64,000 bases of DNA from JAEUOS01 sp965279115 (GCA_965279115.1 OZ257137.1:434001-498000); one strand, 5' to 3'. Counted from the stretch's first letter, positions 17,285 through 27,304 are shown. Notes: generated from the sequence alone by a model not told the origin. Numbers and translations are program-made.

Positions 17285-18178
17285 CTAGACGCCCGGCCAC
17301 ATGCGCCAGCGCACGGCATAGTCCGCCGCCATGCCGGCGAAGATCGCCGCGCCGAGCCAGTTGTTGTGCATGAAGGCCTTGAAGCACCCCTCGCGCGAAC
17401 GGTCGCGGATCAGGGTGTTGTGATACAGCGCCATGCCCATGGCCACGAAAAGGCCAGCGAAGTAAAGCGGCCCCATCGTTCGTTCAAGCCCGATCCAGGC
17501 GAGGATCGCGAAGGTGGCGGTGTAGGACAGCATCACCGCGGTAACGTCGAAGTTGCCGAAGGTGATGGCGGAAGTGCGAATGCCGATCTTGATGTCATCG
17601 TCGCGATCGACCATCGCGTATTCGGTGTCGTAGGCGATGGCCCAGAAGATGTTGGCCAGCAGCAGCAGCCAGGCCACCGGCGGCACGCGGTCGAGCACGG
17701 CGGCGAAGCTCATCGGGATGCCGAAGCCGAACGCCACGCCCAGGTAGGCCTGCGGCAGCGCCAGAAAGCGCTTGGTGAAGGGGTAGCTGATCGCCAGGAA
17801 CAGCGCCGCCACCGACAGGCCCCATACCAGGTACGAAAGCTTGATGATCAGCATGAACGAGCAGGCCGAAAGGATGAGCGCCAGCACAATGGCTTCCTTG
17901 CGGCTCACCCGGCCGGTAGTCAGCGGCCGGTCGGCGGTGCGTTTGACGTGCCGGTCGAAATCGATGTCGGCATAGTCGTTCATCACACAGCCCGCCGAGC
18001 GCATGAGCAAGGTGCCGAAAGCGAAGATCCACACCAGCCACCATGACGGGTGCCCGTCGGCAGCGATCCACAGCCCCCAGAAGGTCGGCCACAGAAGCAA
18101 GAGCGTGCCGATCGGCTTGTGCAGGCGCATCAGCCTCTCGTAGAGCGTGAGGCGCTCGGCAATCGCGTTCCAGTTCAT
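17285..18178 (-). CDS. ubiA: 4-hydroxybenzoate octaprenyltransferase UbiA
   Basis: A 297-residue inner-membrane prenyltransferase that attaches the polyprenyl chain to 4-hydroxybenzoate in ubiquinone synthesis. The two Mg-diphosphate binding motifs are visible: NDYADIDFDRHVKRTADRP (about 75-93) and YDTEYAMVDRDDDIKIG (about 190-206). Eight to nine hydrophobic helices fit the family. The start ATG 18178 (MNWNAIAERLTLYERLMRLH) was chosen on the family N-terminus; the frame is open further upstream into recG. It lies 40 bases from recG. Confidence 0.95.
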   Translation of the reverse strand: MNWNAIAERLTLYERLMRLHKPIGTLLLLWPTFWGLWIAADGHPSWWLVWIFAFGTLLMRSAGCVMNDYADIDFDRHVKRTADRPLTTGRVSRKEAIVLALILSACSFMLIIKLSYLVWGLSVAALFLAISYPFTKRFLALPQAYLGVAFGFGIPMSFAAVLDRVPPVAWLLLLANIFWAIAYDTEYAMVDRDDDIKIGIRTSAITFGNFDVTAVMLSYTATFAILAWIGLERTMGPLYFAGLFVAMGMALYHNTLIRDRSREGCFKAFMHNNWLGAAIFAGMAADYAVRWRMWPGV

Positions 18179-18218
18179 GGGGCGCAAGGATAGAGAAAGA
18201 ACGGAAAGCGCGCCGGGC

Positions 18219-20318
18219 TCATACGCCGAGATAGGCTTCGCGGCTGCCCAGCCAGCGCTCCAGGTGCGCCTCGACCCGGGCATCACCCTGCGTAAGCATG
18301 GCCTCGGCGCAATCGCGTGCGGCTTCGATCAGGTCGACGTCCTCTTCCAGATCGGCAAAACGCAACAACGGCACGCCGCTTTGCTGGCGCCCGAGAAACT
18401 CGCCCGGGCCGCGCAGGCGCAGGTCGGCGCGCGCGATCTCGAAGCCGTCGGTGGTCTCGAACATCACCTTCAGGCGCTCGCGCGCGCCCTGTGACAGCGG
18501 ATTGGCGTAGAGCAGGATGCACACGCTTTCATGCGTGCCGCGCCCCACCCGGCCGCGCAACTGGTGCAGCTGCGACAGACCAAAGCGCTCCGCGTGCTCG
18601 ATCACCATCAGGGACGCGTTGGGCACATCCACGCCCACCTCGATGACCGTGGTCGCCACCAGCACCTGCGTGGTCCCGGCGACGAAATCGACCATCACCG
18701 CCGCCTTGTCCTCCGGCTTCATGCGGCCGTGCACCAGCCCGACCTTCAGTTCGGCAAGCGCCGCGGTCAAGTGTTCATGGGTCTCGACCGCGGTTTTCAG
18801 GTCGAGCGTCTCGGATTCCTCGATCAGCGGGCATACCCAGTACACCTGCCGCCCCGCGCGGCAGGCCTCGCGGATGCGCTCGACCACCTCGTCCCGGCGC
18901 GCCTCGGCCACCAGCTTGGTCACCACAGGGGTGCGCCCGGGTGGCAGTTCGTCGATCACCGAAACATCCAGGTCGGCATAGAAGGTCATGGCCAATGTGC
19001 GCGGGATCGGCGTGGCGCTCATCATCAGTTGATGCGGCTGGGTGGTCGCATCCCCCGCCTCGCCACCCTTGCGCGCCAGCGACAGGCGCTGCTCCACACC
19101 GAAGCGGTGCTGCTCGTCGACAATCGCCAGGCCCAGGCGGTGAAAGCTCACCTTGTCCTGGAACAGCGCATGGGTGCCCACCACCAGCGCGGCGCTGCCA
19201 TCGGCCGCGGCTGCCAGACCCATGTCCTTCTGCTTCTTCTTGAGGCTGCCCGCCAGCCAGGCGATATTGACGCCCAGGGGCTTGAGCCAGAACTCCAGCT
19301 TTCGGTAGTGCTGCTCGGCAAGGATTTCCGTGGGCGCCATGAAGGCGGCCTGGTAACCGCAGTCGATGGCGCGGCAGGCTGCCAGCGCCGCCACGATGGT
19401 CTTGCCGCTGCCGACATCGCCCTGCAACAGGCGACGCATGGGATGCGGTGCGGCGAGGTCGCGCGCGATTTCCTCGAAAGTTCGTGCTTGCGCACGGGTC
19501 AGGCGGAACGGCAGGCCGGCCAGCAGGCGCGCCTCGAGCGATTCTTCGGGTGTTGCCGCTTTCGCCAGCACTGGTGCGCTCTGGATGCGCCGTGCCCGAT
19601 AGGCACGCTTGAGCGATAGTTGCTGGGCGAGGATCTCGTCGAACTTCATGCGCCGCCAGGCCTGCGGATCGCGGCCTTCGGTCACGCCCGGCGCGGGAAA
19701 GTGCAATGCGTCGATGGCGCGGGCGAACGGCGCCAATGCCAGGTCGCGCACCGGAGGTGCGGTGTCCGCCAGCTGCCCTTCCTTGCGCGCCGCCTCGATG
19801 GCCGAAACGATGATGCGCCGCAGGGTGCCCTGACCGACGCCAGCGGTGGCGGGGTATACCGGCGTGAGCGCCTGCGGCAGGGGCGTGCCCTCGAACACCT
19901 CGCGATAGCGCGGATGGATCATCTCGGCACCCACAAAACCGGTGCGCGGTTCGCCCGAGACGCGCAGGCGCTTGCCTTCGGCCAGGGCCTTGACCTGGCT
20001 GCCGTAAAAGTTGAGAAAGCGCAGGGTCAGCACGCCGCTGTCGTCGGCGATCCTGACCATCAGGGTGCGACGCGGCCGATACTGGACGTCGGCGCTTGCG
20101 ATCACGCCCTCCACCTGCGCGAACACGCCATCGACCAGCGCATCAATAGGCGTGATGCGGGTCTCGTCCTCGTAACGCAAGGGCAGATGCAGGATAAGGT
20201 CGAATCGCGACCTGAGTCCGAGTTTGGCGAGCTTGGCGCCAATCGCCGGTGCGACGCCCGGCGGCCCCTTGGGCGGCGCCTGCTTTTGTACAGCCTTGGC
20301 GCTGCGCGCGGTGCTCAA
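18219..20318 (-). CDS. recG: ATP-dependent DNA helicase RecG
   Basis: A 699-residue superfamily 2 helicase that remodels stalled replication forks and Holliday junctions. An N-terminal wedge/OB region (about 1-250) precedes the helicase core with Walker A LLQGDVGSGKTIVA, motif II AIVDEQHRFGV, motif III MMSATPIPRTLAM and motif VI QLRGRVGRG. The TTG start at 20318 overlaps the ridA stop by four bases (TTGA) and gives the family N-terminal length. The frame remains open upstream across ridA, but that part is not RecG-like. Confidence 0.95.
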   Translation of the reverse strand: MSTARSAKAVQKQAPPKGPPGVAPAIGAKLAKLGLRSRFDLILHLPLRYEDETRITPIDALVDGVFAQVEGVIASADVQYRPRRTLMVRIADDSGVLTLRFLNFYGSQVKALAEGKRLRVSGEPRTGFVGAEMIHPRYREVFEGTPLPQALTPVYPATAGVGQGTLRRIIVSAIEAARKEGQLADTAPPVRDLALAPFARAIDALHFPAPGVTEGRDPQAWRRMKFDEILAQQLSLKRAYRARRIQSAPVLAKAATPEESLEARLLAGLPFRLTRAQARTFEEIARDLAAPHPMRRLLQGDVGSGKTIVAALAACRAIDCGYQAAFMAPTEILAEQHYRKLEFWLKPLGVNIAWLAGSLKKKQKDMGLAAAADGSAALVVGTHALFQDKVSFHRLGLAIVDEQHRFGVEQRLSLARKGGEAGDATTQPHQLMMSATPIPRTLAMTFYADLDVSVIDELPPGRTPVVTKLVAEARRDEVVERIREACRAGRQVYWVCPLIEESETLDLKTAVETHEHLTAALAELKVGLVHGRMKPEDKAAVMVDFVAGTTQVLVATTVIEVGVDVPNASLMVIEHAERFGLSQLHQLRGRVGRGTHESVCILLYANPLSQGARERLKVMFETTDGFEIARADLRLRGPGEFLGRQQSGVPLLRFADLEEDVDLIEAARDCAEAMLTQGDARVEAHLERWLGSREAYLGV

Positions 20319-20698
20319 CCGATGACCAGCACCGCGTCGGCTTCGACCTGCGCGCCGCGCGGCAGGCTGGCCACGCCCACGGCGGCACGCGCCGGGTACG
20401 GCTGGGTGAAGTAACGCGCCATCGCCTCGTTGACTTTGGCGAAGTTGCCCAGGTCGGTCAGGAAGATGGTGACCTTCACCGCGTCGCCCAGCGATCCGCC
20501 GCACGCGGCGGCCACCGCCTTCAAGTTCTCGAAGACCTGCACCACCTCCGCCTCGAAACCGCCCGTGACCAGCTGGCCGGTAGCCGGATCAAGGGCGATC
20601 TGCCCGGAGAGGTAACAGGTGTTGCCGGCCCTGATGGCCTGCGAATAGGTGCCGATGGCGGCGGGTGCAGAAGGCGTTGAAACCGGGGTGTTGGGCAT
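20315..20698 (-). CDS. ridA: RidA family reactive enamine/imine deaminase
   Basis: A 127-residue YjgF/YER057c/UK114 protein that hydrolyses reactive enamine/imine intermediates released by PLP enzymes. The catalytic arginine is in the C-terminal block YPARAAVGVASLPRGAQVEADAV, where the PxRxxxxVxxLP signature is seen. The N-terminal block GTYSQAIRAGNTCYLSGQIALDP is also canonical. It is coupled by a four-base overlap to recG. It is preceded, on the same strand, by the terminator of the isocitrate lyase gene, so it should have its own promoter between 20699 and 20785. Confidence 0.93.
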   Translation of the reverse strand: MPNTPVSTPSAPAAIGTYSQAIRAGNTCYLSGQIALDPATGQLVTGGFEAEVVQVFENLKAVAAACGGSLGDAVKVTIFLTDLGNFAKVNEAMARYFTQPYPARAAVGVASLPRGAQVEADAVLVIG

Positions 20699-20785
20699 GG
20701 CGCGATTGACGCTTGAAGCTAAGGGATGCCAGTTTAATCAAAAGTACCCCCTCCACCGCACACCGGACGCAGCCAGCTGATCCGC

Positions 20786-20818
20786 AAAACAAAAAGGCGT
20801 CCCTCGCGGAACGCCTCT
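20786..20818 (-). terminator. Intrinsic terminator downstream of aceA
   Basis: Read on the minus strand, GGCGTTCC and GGGACGCC form an 8-base-pair stem (one G-U pair) around a GCGA tetraloop, followed directly by TTTTTGTTTT. It lies about 50 bases past the isocitrate lyase stop and ahead of ridA, separating the two units. Confidence 0.9.
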
Positions 20819-20870
20819 TTCAGCCCCGCAACAGGACTCGGAACGGCGCGAACGCCGCCCCGAACCCGCC

Positions 20871-22196
<1,326 letters not shown>

Positions 22197-22345
22197 GGCA
22201 TTTCCTTCCTGGTTTTGATTGAACACGCACTGTTTTGTCGCCTCCGCCCGCCCCCTTCAATTCAGGGTGTCTGGGGCTCTTGTGCATTGCGTGAGGCGCA
22301 GTGTGCAAAACCCGGATGCTGCATGGCAACCAATTTAGCGACGTG

Positions 22346-22459
22346 TAGCACTTACTTAATAATTCTTTGTTTTCATGAAGTTTTTTGTTTTTTTATTGAT
22401 TTATGTCAAGAGTAAATAAGCACTTAAATCGCGCGCTGCAACAACTCGCTAAGTGCTTA
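22346..22459. promoter_or_regulatory. Candidate aceA promoter with three TAAGCACTTA-like operators
   Basis: The 459-base gap between aceA and yqhA holds a strikingly A/T-rich core. On the minus strand TTGACA (22404-22409) is a consensus -35 box followed by an A-rich stretch. Around it lie TAAGTGCTTA (22450-22459), its exact inverted copy TAAGCACTTA (22417-22426) and a shorter copy TAGCACTTA (22346-22354). Each full copy is itself a near-palindrome TAAG-NN-CTTA. The arrangement looks like binding sites for a dimeric regulator of aceA. The rest of the gap (22460-22655) shows nothing I can name. Confidence 0.5.
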
Positions 22460-22655
22460 AAACGCGAATCTTGAAAAACCCTGTGGATACGATGGGTTAC
22501 TCGGTTCAACAAGTTTGCCGCAACATATCCGACTGGAATGCTCAGGTATACTTCGGCAACCCGTGTCCGCGACCAACCCTGTTGGTTGCGACGCCGCAAG
22601 GCCACCCTCACGGGCACCTACATCAACCGCAAATTTTTGTGACAACCAGCACGCA

Positions 22656-23255
22656 ATGACACCCATCGACCCGCACCACACCCCGGAAAAGTCCGCCGCC
22701 AAGATGCGCCCGATTCCCCGCTTCATTTTTGCCAGCCGCTGGTTGCAGTTTCCGCTGTACCTGGGCCTGATTGCGGCGCAGCTTGTCTACGTCTTCCATT
22801 TCTGGGTGGAACTCACGCACCTGATCGAGGCCGCTTTCGGACACGGCCCGCTATTGAAGGATGCGGTCGACGGCAAGCTCACGGAAACGGCGATCATGCT
22901 GGTGGTGCTCGGCCTGATCGACGTCGTCATGATTTCCAACCTGCTCATCATGGTGATCGTCGGTGGCTACGAGACGTTTGTGTCGCGGATGAATCTGGAA
23001 GACCATCCGGATCAGCCGGAATGGCTATCGCACGTCAACGCCAGCGTGCTCAAGGTCAAACTGGCGACGGCCATCATCGGCATCTCGTCGATCCATCTGC
23101 TGAAAACCTTCATCAACGCGCAGCATTACGACGAGAAGACCCTGATCGCCCAGACGGTGATCCACATCGCCTTCCTGCTGTCCGCGATGGCAATCGCCTA
23201 CACCGACTACATCATGGAGAAGTCGATCACGCTGGCGCGCGCGCACCAGCACTAG
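22656..23255 (+). CDS. YqhA/UPF0114 family membrane protein
   Basis: A 199-residue inner-membrane protein of the UPF0114 (TIGR00645, YqhA) family. It has hydrophobic helices at about 25-50 (FASRWLQFPLYLGLIAAQLVY), 78-105 (MLVVLGLIDVVMISNLLIMVIVGGY), 132-150 and 165-185. The signature segments GGYETFVSRM and LKVKLATAIIGISSIHLLK are intact. Function is unknown. Downstream-phased ATG 22656 gives the family N-terminus. It is divergent from aceA and convergent with ybaB. Confidence 0.9.
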   Translation: MTPIDPHHTPEKSAAKMRPIPRFIFASRWLQFPLYLGLIAAQLVYVFHFWVELTHLIEAAFGHGPLLKDAVDGKLTETAIMLVVLGLIDVVMISNLLIMVIVGGYETFVSRMNLEDHPDQPEWLSHVNASVLKVKLATAIIGISSIHLLKTFINAQHYDEKTLIAQTVIHIAFLLSAMAIAYTDYIMEKSITLARAHQH

Positions 23256-23307
23256 GGGGCCGAAGGCAGGCCTTTACTTTTGCGCGCCCATTCAGACGGG
23301 CGCCGCG

Positions 23308-23649
23308 TCAGAAGGGCATCTTGAATCCGGCCGGCATGCCCATGCCGGAGGACAGTGCGCCCTTCTTCTCTTCCGAGACCGTGTCGGCCTTGCGGGACGC
23401 GTCGTTGAAGGCCGCTGCGATCAGGTCTTCGAGCATTTCGCGGTCGTCGCCCAGCAGGGACGGATCGATGGTCACACGCTTGACCGAATGGTTGCCGCTC
23501 ATCACCACCTTGACCATGCCGGCGCCGGACTGGCCTTCGATGTCCATGGCGGCCAGCTCTTCCTGGATCTTCGCCATTTGTTGCTGCATCTTTTCCTGCA
23601 TTGCCTGCGCCTGTTTCATCAGGCCGGCCAGTTGTCCCTTGTTGAACAT
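23308..23649 (-). CDS. YbaB/EbfC family nucleoid-associated protein
   Basis: A 113-residue DNA-binding protein. An N-terminal coiled coil (LAGLMKQAQAMQEKMQQQ, about residues 5-40) precedes the conserved core VKVVMSGNHSVKRVTIDPSL, and a variable Gly/Met tail follows. Homologues bind DNA as dimers and associate with the nucleoid. It lies 82 bases downstream of dnaX as in most proteobacteria, but recR, the usual third gene, does not follow here. Confidence 0.93.
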   Translation of the reverse strand: MFNKGQLAGLMKQAQAMQEKMQQQMAKIQEELAAMDIEGQSGAGMVKVVMSGNHSVKRVTIDPSLLGDDREMLEDLIAAAFNDASRKADTVSEEKKGALSSGMGMPAGFKMPF

Positions 23650-23731
23650 GTGAGAGCACTCCGTAGGTCAGGGTTTGCGCGCGCGAAGCGCGATAGATTC
23701 GGGGGGTGGATTCGGAATTTTCGCGCCGGAC

Positions 23732-25351
23732 TCAGGCCGGCCGGATATTGGTAGCTGCCGCGCCGGTCTTTTCGACCATTTCCTTGACAAACGGGTCGGC
23801 GTCGATCGACGCCTCCGCCGCCTTCTGGCGCACATCGTTGTGCTTTTCGGCGATCGCCGCCACCGAGGCGCCGGCCATCTCGCCTACCGCAACTGCCAGG
23901 CGCACCGGACGCCCAAGGTATTGCTCGATCGCCGCGCGCAGCTTTTCCTGCATCGGCTTGTCGTCGGCAAGCACCTTGGTGGGCACACGCAGGTGGAAGG
24001 TGCCGGCGTCATGCGCATCGAATTCACTCTTGTTGGCCCAGGTGCGCACAAAGCCGGTCAGCGGCAGACGCGCGATGAGCGCCGGCCAGTCGCCATCGAA
24101 TGTGCCGTTGGCCACCGCCGCACTCGCGGCCGGCGCAACCGGTGCCGTCCGCACGGGCTGGGTTGCGGCGGGCTCCTTCGGCGCAGGCGCGGCGCGCTCC
24201 GCGGGTGCACGGGCAGCGGCCGGCTGGCGCGAAGCGGCAGGCGCGGGGGAAGCCGCCGCGCCCCCATCATCCGGCCGAAAGCTCAGCATGCGCAACGCCG
24301 TCATGGTGAAACCGGTCGCCTCGTCGGGCGCGAACGGCAGGTCATTCTTGCCATGGATCGCGATCTGGTAGAACAACTGCACGTCCTCGGGCGAAAGCGC
24401 GGCCGCCAGTCGCATCACATCGGCGCGGTCCGGCACATCCTCGGACACCGCCGCCGGGATCACCTGCGCCACGGCGATGCGCGACAGCAATGCGGCCAGG
24501 TCCGACATCGCCTGGGCGAATGAAAGGCTCATGCCCTCCATGGCGGTGATGGTCTGGTGCAGCGCCGGGCCATCCTGCGCGGCCACCGCATCGAGTATGC
24601 GCACCAGATGCGCCGAATCGATGGTCCCCAGCATGCCGCGCACCGCAACCTCGGTCACCGGCCCGGCACTGTAGGCGATCGCCTGGTCCGAAAGCGACAG
24701 CGCGTCGCGCATGCTGCCCGAGGCCGCCTGCGCCAGGAGGCGCAGGGCCGGCTTCTCGGCTTCAATGCCTTCCTCGCCGAACACGCGTTCCAGGTGGCCG
24801 ACGATCTGCGACTGCGGCATCTGCTTCAGGTTGAACTGCAGGCAGCGCGACAACACGGTGACGGGGATCTTCTGCGGATCGGTGGTCGCCAGCACGAACT
24901 TGACATGCTCGGGCGGTTCCTCGAGGGTCTTCAACATCGCGTTGAACGCGGTGTTGGTGAGCATGTGCACCTCGTCGATCATCAGCACCTTGTAGCGCGA
25001 GGAGTCGAGCTTGTAGGGGGCAGACTCGAGGATCTGCGTCATCTCGTCGATGCCGCGGTTGGAGGCCGCGTCCATCTCGATGTAGTCGATGAAACGACCT
25101 GCATCGATCGCCACGCAGGTCGCACACACGCCACACGGTGTGGAAGTCACCCCGGTTTCGCAGTTGAGCGCCTTGGCAAGAATGCGCGAGATGGTGGTCT
25201 TGCCGACGCCGCGGGTGCCGGTGAACAGGTAGGCGTGGTGCAATCGCTTGCCGTCGAGCGCATGGGTCAAGGCCTTGACCACATGCTCCTGCCCCACCAG
25301 GGTCGCGAAATTCTTCGGGCGGTACTTGCGGGCAAGAACGAGATAGGACAT
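23732..25351 (-). CDS. dnaX: DNA polymerase III subunit gamma/tau
   Basis: A 539-residue clamp-loader subunit. Walker A is GTRGVGKTTISRIL (about 45-58), and a zinc module with cysteines in CETGVTSTPCGVCATC follows. Walker B is VLMIDEVHML and sensor 1 is VLATTDPQKIP. Domain III and the proline/alanine-rich linker (about 365-430) lead to the tau C-terminal region that binds the polymerase alpha subunit. The ATG at 25351 gives MSYLVLARKYRPKNF, the family N-terminus. I saw no A-rich slippery heptamer of the E. coli type, so production of a short gamma form is not evident. Confidence 0.95.
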   Translation of the reverse strand: MSYLVLARKYRPKNFATLVGQEHVVKALTHALDGKRLHHAYLFTGTRGVGKTTISRILAKALNCETGVTSTPCGVCATCVAIDAGRFIDYIEMDAASNRGIDEMTQILESAPYKLDSSRYKVLMIDEVHMLTNTAFNAMLKTLEEPPEHVKFVLATTDPQKIPVTVLSRCLQFNLKQMPQSQIVGHLERVFGEEGIEAEKPALRLLAQAASGSMRDALSLSDQAIAYSAGPVTEVAVRGMLGTIDSAHLVRILDAVAAQDGPALHQTITAMEGMSLSFAQAMSDLAALLSRIAVAQVIPAAVSEDVPDRADVMRLAAALSPEDVQLFYQIAIHGKNDLPFAPDEATGFTMTALRMLSFRPDDGGAAASPAPAASRQPAAARAPAERAAPAPKEPAATQPVRTAPVAPAASAAVANGTFDGDWPALIARLPLTGFVRTWANKSEFDAHDAGTFHLRVPTKVLADDKPMQEKLRAAIEQYLGRPVRLAVAVGEMAGASVAAIAEKHNDVRQKAAEASIDADPFVKEMVEKTGAAATNIRPA

Positions 25352-25474
25352 GGGTGAAATTCTACCCGACCGCCTGTCCGGCAACCGCCCTCTTGTGCTC
25401 GAGACAGGGGCTGCAAACCCGGATGGCAGTCCGGCAACAAGCCGGACCGGTGCGCGCCGCGATGCAGAATTCGG

Positions 25475-25570
25475 TTGGCGAGCCTGACCCCGGCACTTGG
25501 GGTGATTGGTTATGGCTGCTTCGTTCCCGACCTGACCAGGTTCCCAAGCCTCAATGCGGGGGGGCCCGCC
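25475..25570 (-). ncRNA. ffs: Signal recognition particle RNA (4.5S, small bacterial type)
   Basis: The minus strand carries the SRP RNA core: the conserved apical-loop and internal-loop segment GGTCAGGTCGGGAACGAAGC, preceded by GGGCCCCCCCGCATTGAGGC and closed by a 3' strand rich in CCGGGG. The outer strands pair to give the expected long hairpin of about 95 nucleotides. A TACAAT -10 box lies just upstream at 25578-25583. The position directly upstream of dnaX is conserved in betaproteobacteria. It forms the targeting particle with Ffh, which is not in the window. Ends are estimated to within a few bases. Confidence 0.9.
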
Positions 25571-25623
25571 ACCGCGAATTGTATCAGCCGGCCATGTCGG
25601 GGCGTTCCAACACGCGTGGCGGC

Positions 25624-25887
25624 CTAGCCGCCGCCCTTCTGGAAATAGAGATCGAAGCGGCGCCGGAAGGCCTCTGCGTCCGCCTCGTTCAAGCCCGTCA
25701 CGTGGATTTCCACCTCGCGCAGCGGCAGGCGAATCAGGCCAATGCGCCGCTCGCGCGCCGGGCCGAGATGGATGCGCCAGCGCCCCGCCCCGGTCGGGCC
25801 CGCGTACCCGCCATCCACCGCTTCAATGGCGACATGGTTCACCGCCGCCGGCAGCAGGCGTTCAAACTCCGGCTGAGTGATGTTCAT
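25624..25887 (-). CDS. Conserved small hypothetical protein
   Basis: An 87-residue protein beginning MNITQPEFERLLPAAVNH and ending in a basic/aromatic segment with a Gly tail (RRFDLYFQKGGG). Residues in between alternate short strands (GRWRIHLGPARERRIGLIRLP, EVEIHVTGL), suggesting a small alpha/beta fold. I do not recognise a named family, although similar short proteins occur beside molybdopterin or dnaX genes in betaproteobacteria. An in-frame ATG 21 bases upstream (25908) is an alternative start. It lies downstream of the moaD-like gene on the same strand, with a 67-base gap. Confidence 0.7.
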   Translation of the reverse strand: MNITQPEFERLLPAAVNHVAIEAVDGGYAGPTGAGRWRIHLGPARERRIGLIRLPLREVEIHVTGLNEADAEAFRRRFDLYFQKGGG

Positions 25888-25954
25888 TTCCTGGCGGACC
25901 AGCAGCATGCGATTCGCGGCGATCGTGCGCAGGCAGACTGAATGCTGGGACGGC

Positions 25955-26209
25955 CTAGCCGCCCGCCACTGGCGGCCAGATGGCCAGCGCATCGCCGTCG
26001 GCGAGCGCGCGCGTCGCCCGCGCCTCGGGTGCGATGAACACGCCATTGACCAGCACCAGGTGCACCAGTTTGGGCGGCAGGTTGTAGGGCGCGATGATCT
26101 CGGCGATGGTGGCCCCCTCGCCTACCTCGAGTTCAACCATGTTGGTGCGACGCGCCTCGGCGGGCAGGTAGTCGGACAGCGTGGCGTAGAGCTTGAAGGT
26201 GATCTTCAT
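25955..26209 (-). CDS. MoaD/ThiS family sulfur-carrier protein
   Basis: An 84-residue beta-grasp protein with the ubiquitin-like fold (MKITFKLYATLSDYLP, VGEGATIAEIIAPY, LVLVNGVFI) ending in the obligatory Gly-Gly (PPVAGG) that is adenylated and thiocarboxylated. It could supply sulfur to molybdopterin or to another pathway. No MoaE, ThiG or partner activating enzyme is adjacent, so the pathway is unresolved. The presence of tungsten/molybdenum enzyme genes 13 kb away makes a cofactor role plausible but unproven. Confidence 0.85.
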   Translation of the reverse strand: MKITFKLYATLSDYLPAEARRTNMVELEVGEGATIAEIIAPYNLPPKLVHLVLVNGVFIAPEARATRALADGDALAIWPPVAGG

Positions 26210-26238
26210 CGTCGCGGCTGCGGATATCGAACGGCGCC

Positions 26239-26895
26239 CTACGGCGCAAGCCGGCCGAGCCGCCAGCCCGCTGCGCCCGCGGTGTAGGCGACGCGATCGT
26301 GCAGGCGGCTGCGGCGCCCTTGCCAGAACTCGAAGCATTCCGGTATCAGGCGATAGCCACCCCAATGCGCCGGACGCGGCGGCGCCTCCCCCAGGCGCGC
26401 CTGCGCGGCGGCGAACTCGCGCTCGAGCCATTCGCGGTTTTCGATCTCGCGGCTTTGCGGCGAGGCGTGGGCACCGATGCGGCTCAAAAGTGGCCGCGAG
26501 GCGAAATAGTCATCCGCTGCGCCGGCCTCCGCCTTCTCGACATGACCTTCGATGCGCACCTCGCGTTCGAGTTCGACCCAGTGGAAAAGCATCGCCGCAT
26601 ACGGATTGGCCGCCAGTTCGGCGCCCTTGCGGCTCTGATAGTTCGTGTAGAAAACGAAGCCGCGCGCATCGACCTCTTTCAAGAGCAGGATGCGCGAGGA
26701 CGGGCGGCCCCTCGCATCGGCGGTCGCCAGTGACATCGCCGTGGGCTCCGGGCATTGCGCCGCCATCGCCTCGGCCATCCATTTGCGAAATTGCTCGAAC
26801 GGGTCGGCCGCCACGTCGGCCACGTCCAGCGAGGCCAGCGCATAGTCCTTGCGCAGGTCGGCAAGGTTCAAATCGGTAGGGCGGGAGGGTTGCAT
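26239..26895 (-). CDS. pdxH: Pyridoxine/pyridoxamine 5'-phosphate oxidase
   Basis: A 218-residue FMN enzyme that oxidises pyridoxine- or pyridoxamine-5'-phosphate to pyridoxal phosphate. Seen are the N-terminal DLRKDYALASLD helix, the FMN-binding SSRILLLKEVDARGFVFYTN, SRKGAELAANPYAAMLFHW, and the C-terminal family block ECFEFWQGRRSRLHDRVAY. ATG 26895 gives standard length. It is the first gene of a minus-strand run with the moaD-like and small hypothetical genes. Confidence 0.95.
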   Translation of the reverse strand: MQPSRPTDLNLADLRKDYALASLDVADVAADPFEQFRKWMAEAMAAQCPEPTAMSLATADARGRPSSRILLLKEVDARGFVFYTNYQSRKGAELAANPYAAMLFHWVELEREVRIEGHVEKAEAGAADDYFASRPLLSRIGAHASPQSREIENREWLEREFAAAQARLGEAPPRPAHWGGYRLIPECFEFWQGRRSRLHDRVAYTAGAAGWRLGRLAP

Positions 26896-26986
26896 TGTCG
26901 CGTCCGGCAGACATGGTGCACTAGGGAAAACCCATTCTACCGCGCGCCCCCCAACGCTAGCGCCGAAGGCCCGGGTGGAACATGGG

Positions 26987-27006
26987 GACCACAACCGGTT
27001 GTGGTC
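26987..27006. promoter_or_regulatory. Perfect 20-bp palindrome upstream of the H1/SWIB gene
   Basis: GACCACAACC is followed without spacer by GGTTGTGGTC, a perfect 20-base palindrome, in the 409-base gap between pdxH and the H1/SWIB gene. It has no U-tract, so it is not an intrinsic terminator, and looks like an operator for a dimeric regulator of either flanking gene. Apart from this site and the weak promoter below, nothing else is recognisable in the gap. Confidence 0.4.
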
Positions 27007-27121
27007 ACGCCACCGATGAGCACAGATGCTAGTGACACCGGTTTTCCGCTGCTCACATGAACTGCGACGGTTTTCAGAGGAGAAACGCGCGAAAAATTTC
27101 GCTTTTCCCTCTGTAAACCCG

Positions 27122-27150
27122 TTGACAAGGCATTCCGGAGTGTGCATCCT
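27122..27150 (+). promoter_or_regulatory. Possible sigma-70 promoter of the H1/SWIB gene
   Basis: A consensus TTGACA (27122-27127) is followed after 17 bases by CATCCT (27145-27150), a weak -10 box. It lies about 155 bases upstream of the H1/SWIB start codon. A strong ribosome site (AGGAGGA, near 27291-27297) sits just before the ATG. Confidence 0.35.
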
Positions 27151-27304
27151 TCGCGCTGTCACTCTCGGAGAGGGCATTTTTCAGAGTGGCAAGAGACGCA
27201 AAATCGTGTGCGGCCGGAATCAAGCGGCGCCGGTTTTGCGACTCTTGGCAAGTCAGATGCTCGAATCGTTCCGTCAAACTTCATCCTTTCAGGAGGAAAT
27301 ACGC

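Noticed and set aside
25429..25447. GTCCGGC-AACAA-GCCGGAC hairpin as an SRP RNA terminator
   Set aside because: The stem is perfect, but there is no U-tract on the minus strand, so it cannot be called an intrinsic terminator.
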